A stretch of DNA of 64,000 nucleotides from Alitta virens (lineage: Eukaryota; Annelida; Polychaeta; Phyllodocida; Nereididae): contig OW028573.1 in the NCBI GenBank assembly GCA_932294295.1, positions 4,134,001-4,198,000 on the forward strand. The letters run 5' to 3'. The stretch's first letter is position 1. The number at the start of each line of letters is the position of its first letter. The notes under the pieces are model-generated. The model made no database searches. It was not told where the DNA came from and saw only the letters and a program-made list of their open reading frames with translations. This document shows, one piece after another, positions 49,060 to 57,532 of the stretch. The position numbers were made by a program, and so were the translations under genes.

Positions 49060-50037
49060 TTAAAGGATTCGCGTGCGCGTGCAGGGTGTGCTAGAGGATA
49101 CGTGACCCGAAGCTAAGCGTTCACTGAGGGTCGCTTGCTGTAAGGCAGTAGGTCTTACATACACCTTGTATGCCTCTGACTTCCATCTGCCCATGCGTTT
49201 GATAACTGACTCTGGAAGTTGTAGTGCAGCAGCATCTGTGGCCACTGCAGAACGGAGTGAGTGCGGAGAGATCCGGTCCACCGGCATGCCTGCTTGAAGG
49301 AACAAAATCCTCATCCATTTGGACAGAGCCTTATGTGTTAAGGGGGTACCATCCTCGAATATGAACAATGGGTCCTGCAGAGGAGCTGTCCTAGCGGACA
49401 AGTACTTCCGCATGCTGCAAAAGGCGCAGACGTCGGCCCCAGAACAGCCGACTGTTACTGCAAAACCTTTAAGTGATGTTTTAGAGGATGGGACCCGGAG
49501 AATCATAAATGAAATATCGGATTTGTGAAATGACAGCGATGAGGGAGTAATAGGAGTTGAAACCGCTGGATTAAAACAATATTCTGCTGCTCTAAGGCAG
49601 GCAAAATATGCCAGACTCATGGCGGAAAAAAGCATGAGTGTGTCATAATTACATATAATATTAGCTTGCAGACGCGCAAGCATCAAGTATGACACTGGAG
49701 TGGCCTGAATCGGCTCTGGAGAAGCCCGTTCCACCGACTTCAGGGCCCACTTTACTCAGACAGTGTATATATCTGGAGGGGCTTCTCCCATAGAGATAAG
49801 CCAAGCTCTAACTCCTGATAGGTATACTCTAATCGTAGAGAGAGCAAGATGTGAGGAAGTTAGATATGCAATGAACCTAAGAGCAGCCAGCTCTGTGAGC
49901 TGGCATGGGTCAAGATCATATGTGGAGGTGAATCTCAGGTACCTGGTGACTGCTGCTGAGTAGGCTCGACGTGAGTTAAATGCGAGACCCGAGCCAACTA
50001 ATCCCAGGACATGTCGATCTAGATCTGAAAAGAGATT
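49060..50037 (-). pseudogene. Ngaro tyrosine recombinase with one stop codon
   Basis: Tyrosine recombinase that would integrate the circular cDNA. It starts in the same frame as RT, directly after a single TAA, with a SAM-like N-terminal domain (FNSRRAYSAAVTRYLRF, LSTIRVYLSGVRAW). An in-frame TGA at 49756-49758 interrupts it; the downstream part is open to 49060. The catalytic residues visible are the Arg in ACLRAAEY, His and Arg in SPHSLRSA, and GRWKSEAYKVYVR with the nucleophile Tyr. Apart from the stop it looks intact. TGA could come from CGA by CpG decay. Confidence 0.88.
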
Positions 50038-51840
50038 TTAGACAATATGACTAAAATATGGAATACCCGAGGGCCAGACACGTGCCGGTACACAATGCCC
50101 CATACGGGCTGTGAACTCGTCTATTCGGCCTCTACTCAAGAGGTCAGCATTGACATTGTCCAGAGTGGATATGTACACAACAGCCACAGATATGCCATAT
50201 TTTTCTACCGTTAGGCACCATTGTCTAACTAGCTCCATGATTGGATTAACTGGAGTATACAACTTGTTTAGAATGTAACATACTGAGGAGTTGTCAATAT
50301 GGAAAATCACTTTGAGACCTGCTAAGTCCTGGGCCCATGTGATAAGAGCCTTAACAGCCGCATGCATTTCTCTCCAATTTATGGAGTTATGACCTAGATC
50401 TTTACTCTCACCTGAATACACAGTGGCAAACCACTGACTGCCGAATACAGCACCAAACCCATAGTTACTCGCGTCGGTATATATGTGGTGTACAATGCCT
50501 ATGGACCAATCTGGTTTGAACATGTAGAGTCCGTTGTGTGTGCCTATGCACTGCTCCCACCATGCTATATCGGCGATAGCCTCTGCAGACAACCGGACTT
50601 TATGGTGCAGTTGCTTTGGCCTTTTGGATAGCCCTATCAAGCGACCCAAAAAGGCCCGACCTGTACGTACGACCCTGGCGGCAAAGGCTAGTTTGCCTAC
50701 CAAGCTCTGGAGCTCCCTTTTAGTCCCAATACGTTTAGAGCGCCATCTGGCGAGGATTGACTTGATCTCACAAGCACGCTCCTCGGAAATGCGCAGCTCA
50801 AAATTCTCAGCATCCACAATAATGCCCAAGAACTCGACCACAGTAGCAGGTTGCGTGACTTTGTCAGGCTGGACTGTGAAGCCAGCTGACTGGCACACCT
50901 TCAGCATGAGGTCCAGATTACTCTGACATTCAGATAAAGTGGGCGCCACCACCAGAAAGTCATCAACGTAGCGGACTGTGTCCTCACTTACTCCTTCGTA
51001 CAGCATGAAGGCTTTCAAAGCACCTGCAAATATGTCAAACAATGCTGGGGCGGAACGCAAACCAAAATTCAAAACCTTGGAAAAATAAAAGGCAGCTTGC
51101 TGTCCAGACTCAGACCACTCCAGACCCAAGAGATGCCAGTCGTCCGGATGTACGCCTACATGTTTATAAGCATCTTTAAGATCTAGCTTAGCTAGGAATG
51201 GAGACTCAAATTTTATACAGCATTCTACAGCATTATCTACAGTGGAGTACTGCAGAGAAAAATCATGAGGGTCAATAATGGCATTGACAGAATTGACCGG
51301 GGGAAAAGACAGGTCATGGATCAGCCTTATTTTTGTACTATTCCTCTTCAGGAATGCCCCCAATGGTGATACTACATAATGATTGTATGGGGGTTCCACA
51401 AAGGGACCGTGAAGTCTCCCCATTGCATGGTCATAGTCAACGACCTCCGATACTGCCGAGCTAAAATGAATGGCTGAAGGCCAATTAGGCGAAATGATTA
51501 TGTCTGTTGCTGCACTGCGTCCGATGTGCACCCCCTCACATAATTGTAAATAAACAGAGTCGGCTAGACATTTATCATAAACAAGTGGAAGCATTGTCTG
51601 CCAATAATTTCTGTTCAGAAATATCACTGAATTAGGACTTGGGTTTTGCACATTTGGCACATGACTTGTGCCCATCTTGTCCTCCACATCCAATACACAC
51701 ATGCTTTCTCCTGCAATTTGCCCCAGATTGACATTTATTGTCTTGGAACTTAAAGCAGGTCTCATTGGGCAACTGTGGCTGACCTTGACCTGTGCTGAAC
51801 TTTTTGTTTCTGGACAGGTCATTGACCTGCCCAGGGCCAC
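50038..51840 (-). CDS. Ngaro reverse transcriptase-RNase H
   Basis: 600 codons, opening with GTG; the first in-frame ATG is at about 51822. RT motifs are VVSPLGAFLKRNSTKIRLIH (about 156-175), LDLKDAYKHV (about 219) and the catalytic YVDD (291-294). The RNase H domain has its four acidic residues: D456 (YTDAS), E491 (WREMHA), D516 (FHIDNSS) and D566 (NVNADLLSR). This RT-RNase H arrangement, without protease or integrase, is characteristic of DIRS and Ngaro elements. No interruption is seen. The stop at 50038-50040 is followed in the same frame by the recombinase. Confidence 0.92.
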   Translation of the reverse strand: MALGRSMTCPETKSSAQVKVSHSCPMRPALSSKTINVNLGQIAGESMCVLDVEDKMGTSHVPNVQNPSPNSVIFLNRNYWQTMLPLVYDKCLADSVYLQLCEGVHIGRSAATDIIISPNWPSAIHFSSAVSEVVDYDHAMGRLHGPFVEPPYNHYVVSPLGAFLKRNSTKIRLIHDLSFPPVNSVNAIIDPHDFSLQYSTVDNAVECCIKFESPFLAKLDLKDAYKHVGVHPDDWHLLGLEWSESGQQAAFYFSKVLNFGLRSAPALFDIFAGALKAFMLYEGVSEDTVRYVDDFLVVAPTLSECQSNLDLMLKVCQSAGFTVQPDKVTQPATVVEFLGIIVDAENFELRISEERACEIKSILARWRSKRIGTKRELQSLVGKLAFAARVVRTGRAFLGRLIGLSKRPKQLHHKVRLSAEAIADIAWWEQCIGTHNGLYMFKPDWSIGIVHHIYTDASNYGFGAVFGSQWFATVYSGESKDLGHNSINWREMHAAVKALITWAQDLAGLKVIFHIDNSSVCYILNKLYTPVNPIMELVRQWCLTVEKYGISVAVVYISTLDNVNADLLSRGRIDEFTARMGHCVPARVWPSGIPYFSHIV

Positions 51841-52312
51841 GAAAGGGACAATCTGTTACTGAATGGTCCATCGATGCGCATTTAGAGCATTTGTTCACAT
51901 TTCGCAATGCAGCGGAATCAAACGTGATCACATATAGTTCTTGATTTAATCTTGAAAATAGAAAGGATCTACGCATCCCGAGCGCTTGGCGATGGCAAGT
52001 ATCATATGTGAATACAAATGGAAGTTTAAACTTATGAAACATGGTTAATATAAAAGATCTGTAGTTAACCATCTCCTGAAAAACATTAAATCCTAGTTCA
52101 CTACACAAGATTAATTCATAAGTGCCCCAAGCTTCTAGCCATTTAAATGAGCTTGCAATAGATTTCTTGCTTCTCTGGTACTTAAAGTTAACTATACCAT
52201 CAGTATTTACAAAACTCTTAAATTCATCGCAATCGGCGATAGCACTGCTTAAAAGATCAACAAGATCAATAAACTCACCCCCTAAGGCAGCCTCCCTAGT
52301 ACGACCAGCCAC
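51632..52312 (-). CDS. Ngaro gag-like protein, C-terminal part with zinc knuckles
   Basis: Continues the gag reading in a shifted frame, from about AGRTREAALGGEFIDLVDLL. It holds a CCHC-like cluster (CSKCASMDHSVTDC) and a second Cys-rich set (CFKFQDNKCQSGANCRRKH, then CIGCGGQDGHKSCAKC), expected for nucleic-acid binding. It overlaps the RT frame by about 209 bp. It probably has no start of its own and is the tail of one gag polyprotein. Confidence 0.75.
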   Translation of the reverse strand: MAGRTREAALGGEFIDLVDLLSSAIADCDEFKSFVNTDGIVNFKYQRSKKSIASSFKWLEAWGTYELILCSELGFNVFQEMVNYRSFILTMFHKFKLPFVFTYDTCHRQALGMRRSFLFSRLNQELYVITFDSAALRNVNKCSKCASMDHSVTDCPFRGPGQVNDLSRNKKFSTGQGQPQLPNETCFKFQDNKCQSGANCRRKHVCIGCGGQDGHKSCAKCAKPKS

Positions 52313-53634
52313 ATGCTCGGTACAATATTGTTATCCATTGGTGGACTGTGGTCACCGGGCCAAGCCCAGCTGTGGTGCTCACGACTGAGCGAGTTCATAT
52401 TCACATTTGGGGGCTGGGGTTGATTGAGTTCATGGGGCCACGACATACTCCATGGTCGGGTTTTTTGCGGGCTATATCCGGCTATGACGTCCCGTAGGGT
52501 GCCGTTCGTGCCGGGCTGATCACGTGTAGCGTGTCTTTCTGTTGGCCGATCGCGATCCATGGTTGAGTGCTGGCGGCCGCTCAGCTGAGTTTGTTCCCAG
52601 CTATCACGTTCACGATTGTAGTGCGGTTTCTGGGTGAAGTCGGGGTCTGGCAGCCATCTTTGTTCGTCCTGTACGTCATATGTATTCTCACGATTCCTGG
52701 TGGTTGATCTGCTGAGGGGTTCTCTATCTATCCCAAACCTGACTTCCTTCTCGCTCCGGTCTAGATTAGCCTTTCTTCCAGATAGGATGTCCGACAGCGG
52801 GCGGGTGGCCCGTATCCTTTCGCTGACATAATTGCTGGCTCTCCACTGGCTTTCGCAATATTTCGACCACTCTCTCTCTTTCCACTCTCTCTCACTTATC
52901 TCTCTCTCCTTAGTTTCTCTCTCTCTTTCTTTATTCCTTCTTTCTCTCTCTCCCACCTCCATCTCTCTCATATCTCTTTCTCTCACATCTCTTTCTCTCA
53001 CATCCCTTTCTCTCACATCCCTTTCTCTCATCTCTCTTTCTCTCACATCTCTATCTCTCACATCTCTATCTCTCAGATCTCTTTCTCTCACATGTCTATC
53101 TCTCAAATCTCTTTCACTTATATCTCTTTCTCTCAAAATTCTGTCTCTCAGATCTCTCTCTCTCAGGTCTTTCTCTCTCAGATCTCTTTCTCTAGAACCT
53201 CTTTCTCTTAGCTCACTTTCTAACAACTCTCTCTTACTTTCGTACCTTGAGCCTAGCGATCTCGAGGCAGGGGTTCCCCCCCGCTCACCGCTGCCAGTGA
53301 ATTCCACCCCTGAAGAGCCCTCTGGTTGCATGTTCTCAGTATTTGCGTGCTCAATTTTCTGCAGGCTGGGCTGGGTGAAATCCTCTGAATATTCGCTTTC
53401 TTGCATATAATTATATTCCACATCATTCTCATCATCCACTCTGTATGAAATATCTAGGCTGAGCCTCCCAATTTCCTCATCCACTGACTTTACGGCATCC
53501 TCTGCTGGCATGGCCTCAACTCTGCTTGTTGACATTGCTTGTTGGCATTTTCCAGGACCAAATGGGCCGTCATGACCTCTTGTGGCCCTACCACAGGCAG
53601 AACAACTTCGTGGTTTCTTTTTTCCTCTTGTCAT
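52282..53634 (-). CDS. Ngaro gag-like protein, N-terminal part
   Basis: 450 codons from the ATG at 53634. The N-terminus has a zinc-ribbon-like CSACGRATRGH...GKC motif common in gag proteins of this group. The middle is a striking run of about 120 residues made of RERDLRD-type repeats, highly charged and probably helical or coiled-coil. The frame ends at 52282 in a region overlapping the next frame by 31 bp. The conserved gag core continues in that other frame, so a frameshift either mutated or programmed lies near 52300. A spurious Ser/Leu-rich frame lies opposite the repeats. Confidence 0.75.
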   Translation of the reverse strand: MTRGKKKPRSCSACGRATRGHDGPFGPGKCQQAMSTSRVEAMPAEDAVKSVDEEIGRLSLDISYRVDDENDVEYNYMQESEYSEDFTQPSLQKIEHANTENMQPEGSSGVEFTGSGERGGTPASRSLGSRYESKRELLESELRERGSRERDLREKDLRERDLRDRILRERDISERDLRDRHVRERDLRDRDVRDRDVREREMRERDVRERDVRERDVRERDMREMEVGERERRNKERERETKEREISEREWKEREWSKYCESQWRASNYVSERIRATRPLSDILSGRKANLDRSEKEVRFGIDREPLSRSTTRNRENTYDVQDEQRWLPDPDFTQKPHYNRERDSWEQTQLSGRQHSTMDRDRPTERHATRDQPGTNGTLRDVIAGYSPQKTRPWSMSWPHELNQPQPPNVNMNSLSREHHSWAWPGDHSPPMDNNIVPSMWLVVLGRLP

Positions 53635-53922
53635 GATAGTCGTAGATGTAGGAAACTTACTTCAATGAAGTTACAAAATGCTGATATGATGAAATAATTG
53701 TGTAGGATGTTGTGCCACTGGATTTGGCACCACAGGTAACAGCTTGTTGAAGTGATGTGGATTGACGGCTGGACACAATGGATTGAAGAATGGAGACCAT
53801 GTAGATGTGAAGGACTTAGCTGACTCAACAGCTTAGCAGCTCTTCCGGTCAACTGTGAACAGCATGTGGGTGCACATATCCTCTGTGTGCATTGTGCATG
53901 GTGCTAATGCAATGATCTTGAT

Positions 53923-54092
53923 GGAAATTAATGAAGCGAATGATGAAGGGAGTTGAGGGGTTGAATTTATAGTGAGTGATAAGGAGATTAAGAGAAGGGC
54001 TCCTATTGGCCCAGGCGAAGTCAGCTGTGCGCGGAAGCGGAAGTAGCATTATTATTAATTAACTAAATTTAATAATTAAATTACATTTAATA
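53923..54092 (-). repeat. Ngaro repeat A1 (5' end of element)
   Basis: 170 bp, matching 48705-48874 with three differences. It includes an AT-rich terminus TTAATTAAC... and GGCCCAGGCGAAGTCAGCTG. It presumably contains the promoter. Confidence 0.9.
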
Positions 54093-54574
54093 GGCTATCC
54101 AACAAATTGTCGGTTTTCTGACAGATATCTGGGCATATAGAATAGTATAACACAGATGGCATTTGTTTGTCAGAGAGTTTTTTATTGTTTTTTTTTAAGA
54201 GAAAAAATATGATAGATATCTAGGAACTGGGCATATATAACAGTAGAATATAGATGACAGTGTATTCATTGGATAGCCTATTAATAGCAATTAAGTCTAA
54301 CTAAACGTTGGTGCTTACTGCATAAATAACTATCCAGTTGCTTGACATTGGTATGTCAGAGACCATTTGTTAAGAGGAAAAATGTGCCATAGATATCTGG
54401 GCATATATAATAGTAGCATATACAATGTAGAGTGTATTCATTGGATAACCTATTTATATAGCTATAAAGTTTAACTAAACATTGTGGCTCACTGCATATA
54501 TTAATATCCAGTTCCTAGACATTTGTATTTTAGAAACTGTAATTTTTTTCACAAGGAAAAATATAACAAATATC
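54093..54574 (-). repeat. Inner right arm of foldback, ~178-bp units inverted
   Basis: Contains the left-arm unit in reverse: CCAGTTGCTTGACATTGGTA near 54331 and CCAGTTCCTAGACATTTGTA near 54510, about 179 bp apart. Confidence 0.8.
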
Positions 54575-54947
54575 AAGGCCAAACCCGCCCCCCCCCCCCT
54601 CTCCCCTTGAAATAATGCCAATAATATATGACAGCAAATTTAATTGATAGTTGATGTCTTTACTTTTGAGTGGTGTCTATTTACTAATAATAGGATGTAG
54701 GAAGTCTCTAGGAACTATCTAAGAACTGTTTATGAACTAACTGGGAACTACAGTATGAAATAATAATGTTGTATAGTGAACTACTGTGTATGACCTATCT
54801 CGAAACTAAGTAGGAATATCTAGGAATTATCTAGGAACTAGGTTCAAAACTTCAAGAACCTTTCTAGGGAACTAGCTAGGAACTATCTAACCAGGAACTA
54901 TGTAGGAACTTTGTAGGAACTATGTAGGAACTATCTAGGACCAAAAT
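54575..54947 (-). repeat. Outer right arm of foldback
   Basis: Inverted counterpart of 43552-44040: a C tract (54588-54599), CTCTCCCCTTGAAATAATG, and then repeated GGAACTATCTAGGAACTA-type units. Confidence 0.85.
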
Positions 54948-57532
54948 AGGGCTCTGAGCAATACACACTCTTGCGCTCCAACACCTAGTTCTCCCTACAT
55001 ACCTACACCAAGCTTTCCCAACACCTAGTGCTCCCTACACTTAGCTTCTCTATGCCTAGGGCTCCCCTATATACTATACCTATTTCTCCATACATAGTTC
55101 AGACTTGAATGACCTCTCAGGTAAACTAGCTGTAAATTATATTATCATCACCTTCGTATGTTATTTGAGAAGACATATATATCCTTGCATTTTACAACCA
55201 GGATTATAAGCCAAATTGAAGAGGAACTTCAATAAAAAAAAAACTTTTTAATGTGTAATGTTGGTCCCGGGTGGATTAATGCATTTTCTGTTAAATACAG
55301 CTTCAAAGAAGGGCTATATTCTTACACTTGTGTATATGTTTTAGAAGAAATCTAAATATGAGGAGCTAGTACACAACACGCCTGACACTGACAGTGTCAT
55401 CTGGTGCTTAACACATACACCCCACTAAACAGTTGATAAATCTGAAATTTAGAACCAGTCTTTTCTGTTCAGTAATGTAAATTTGTGGTTTTCTGTTTGC
55501 GTCTTGGGTCCTAGCCCATCAAATTGTCTAAAACTTATAAACTGCCTAATATACTGAATCAATTCCAATGTTTAAGTTTAATACTAGCAATCTCTTGGAG
55601 GCCCAAGGCCAATAATAAGGAAAATAATATTTAAAAAAAAGCAGTGAATAGTAATTCAATTATAATTTCTCAGTTGAAATATTGATTCCTTTTTATTCAA
55701 AAGAAATATGAAAATACTAAATTGGAAAATCAAAATACCCAAGAACAAAATATTTTTTGTAAAATTGGTGTTGTATGAGACCTGAATTAATTATTATAAT
55801 AGGTAGAGAATAATCTAACACCTCTGACCTGAAAACTAGGTTGAGGTCACTCATCCAACGATGGTTATTGCAATAAGAGTTGTATTGCCCCACATAACAA
55901 GCAGACTGATGCATATACTGGAGTTTGACGCTTGTTGATCTGAAATGAAAGTTGTTACGTGAAAGCAGGAGCAATGCACAACAAAAATAAAATTTTACAG
56001 TTTAACAAATTGATATCAAAACAAGAATACAAACCATATTCGACTTTAACAAAGATAAATAAATATTCAAACTGACAGTCCTTCAAAACAAAATAAAGGG
56101 GCGTACACGGGATGGTGAGTGAGCTCAGATGACGAAATTCTTTTTCTCCTGCTTATCCTTGTTCATACTTATTTCAATGAGCAAGAAATGTACGGATACT
56201 CCTGCTAATCTGTAGAATGCTTGTAGGTCTTCCAGATCACTCATGAATATCTGTGGAGAGGGCAAACATTTTTAAGCATGTTTTAAAAATTGGTGGACGT
56301 TCGACAAGTGAAATTGTTTACCTTTTTATGGAAATCACAAGGGAGTCGCTCGGCGAGTGTTTGGCAAGTGATCTACGTACATCTGTGGCCAATCGCGGCA
56401 ATTTGTGGCCACTCGTACTAACTCGCAGGTACACAGGGGAGGCTGTCCATTTGTGTATACTTGCTATCCACTCTTGTACAGCTGGTGGAATGCTCGAGAA
56501 ACGCTTGGCGGACCTCAGTGGTCCACCCGTGGTTCTGCCGTCCACCGTCTGCACTGGCACCGTTCATCTCTGTATCCCTCCTCCTTATGCGTGGACCACT
56601 CACCGAGCGGCTGATGGACGTCTGCCGAGTGTTCTACGGACGCCCCACGAACAATCATCGAACCACCTTATGCCACTCGTCTGTCTTACTCATGACAGTG
56701 TGAATGGGACTTAAAAATCCTCTCTTGTGGCCCTGTGAGCCTAATGTGTTGTCCTTGTGGGTGTAGTTCTTGATGTGTTGATCCTTAAGTGTGATCCTGT
56801 GGTCCTGATGGTATTCCACAGTACTGGATACAGTCCCTGATACAGTCCTTGGTGTTAATTTGATGGTTCCTCATATTCCTGAATTATAGTCTCTTCAATA
56901 ATGGTAAATCACAAAGGTAATGACTCTCCAGTAATGTAGCAATAAATTCCAATGAAGCATCAAGATGGCACAATAAACTCTGGCTGTTATATAGAGTTTA
57001 TACTTGGTCCCAAAGAAGAAACATCCAGAAAATGAATTAGGTAAAAAAACATAAACAAGCTATTGTGTGCATTGTGCATTCACAAAGCCTATTGTATTCC
57101 ATTGTGTGAACAAAAGCAGTTACATAATATTATATTGACTTTAACTATCAACTATTAAGCATGATTGAATGAACTACAATGTAAACAATAGTTACACAAG
57201 ACTACATAAGAGAGCAATCACATTCTTGTCCAAATTAGATTTGTTGGAAATTTTGTCTTGACAGTCTGTCGATCTGAAATTACAATGATTGTTTTATTTA
57301 ACAATGTATTCCTTGTTTTAAATGCATTATATGTCTCTGATTCTGTGCTGAGTCCACTAGACATTTTACAATCTCTAACATGCATTGGAGCATTGAAAAC
57401 CATTGGTGTAGCATGTCAAAAAGTGTGACTGCATGTACAAAAGGTCCGAATAAGATGTTGTACAAAAGATCTACCATGGGTTTCTTGGACCTCACTGTCC
57501 TCAGATTTGATATAAAAAATTTAAAAACTTGA
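54948..57532. other. Intergenic, no gene recognised
   Basis: Immediately after the foldback a short CACCTAGT(T/G)CTCCCTACA repeat occurs (54980-55040). The rest is AT-rich without recognisable genes, apart from the MITE candidate at 56097-56711. Confidence 0.45.
56097..56711. mobile_element. Second Harbinger-like MITE candidate
   Basis: Flanked by TAA (56094-56096 and 56712-56714). The left end begins AGGGGCGTACACGGGATG. The right end read inward is AGTCCCATTCACACTGTCAT, sharing TTCACACTGTCA with the terminus of the LANCL intron element. The two ends match each other only weakly. The interior shares GCTCGGCG- and CGTTCG-type words with that element. The 153-codon frame inside (56253-56714) is not a gene. 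Confidence 0.45.

Larger units (their letters stand above)
48241..54092 (-). mobile_element. Ngaro/DIRS-type tyrosine-recombinase retrotransposon
   Basis: A near-complete 5.85-kb element read on the minus strand. In element order it has repeat A1 (53923-54092), gag-like frames, RT-RNase H, tyrosine recombinase, B1 (48870-49015), A2 (48705-48874), a 318-bp spacer, and B2 (48241-48386). Split direct repeats of the A1 ... B1-A2 ... B2 type, with a tyrosine recombinase instead of an integrase, define the Ngaro group. A1 and A2 differ at three of 170 positions; B1 and B2 appear identical over 146. It is therefore young, although the gag frameshift and a stop codon in the recombinase suggest this copy is inactive. 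Confidence 0.92.
43552..54947. mobile_element. Foldback element carrying nested insertions
   Basis: The outer arms (43552-44040 and 54575-54947) are inverted copies made of short TAGTTCCTAGA-type repeats, ending in a G15/C12 tract. The inner arms (44949-45428 and 54093-54574) are inverted tandem arrays of a unit of about 178 bp. Between them lie three later insertions: 44117-44942, about 45428-48216 and 48241-54092. A 25-bp remnant of the host unit (48216-48240) survives between the last two. Removing the insertions leaves a foldback of roughly 1.9 kb. No coding sequence belongs to the foldback itself. Its outer boundaries are approximate and no target duplication was identified. Confidence 0.8.

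Noticed and set aside
50534..50926. 130-codon plus-strand frame
   Set aside because: Antisense shadow of the Ngaro RT-RNase H coding region.
52832..53410. 192-codon plus-strand frame rich in Ser and Leu
   Set aside because: Shadow of the RERD-repeat gag on the opposite strand.
56253..56714. 153-codon plus-strand frame
   Set aside because: Lies entirely within a MITE-like segment, with overlapping frames on both strands and no known domain.
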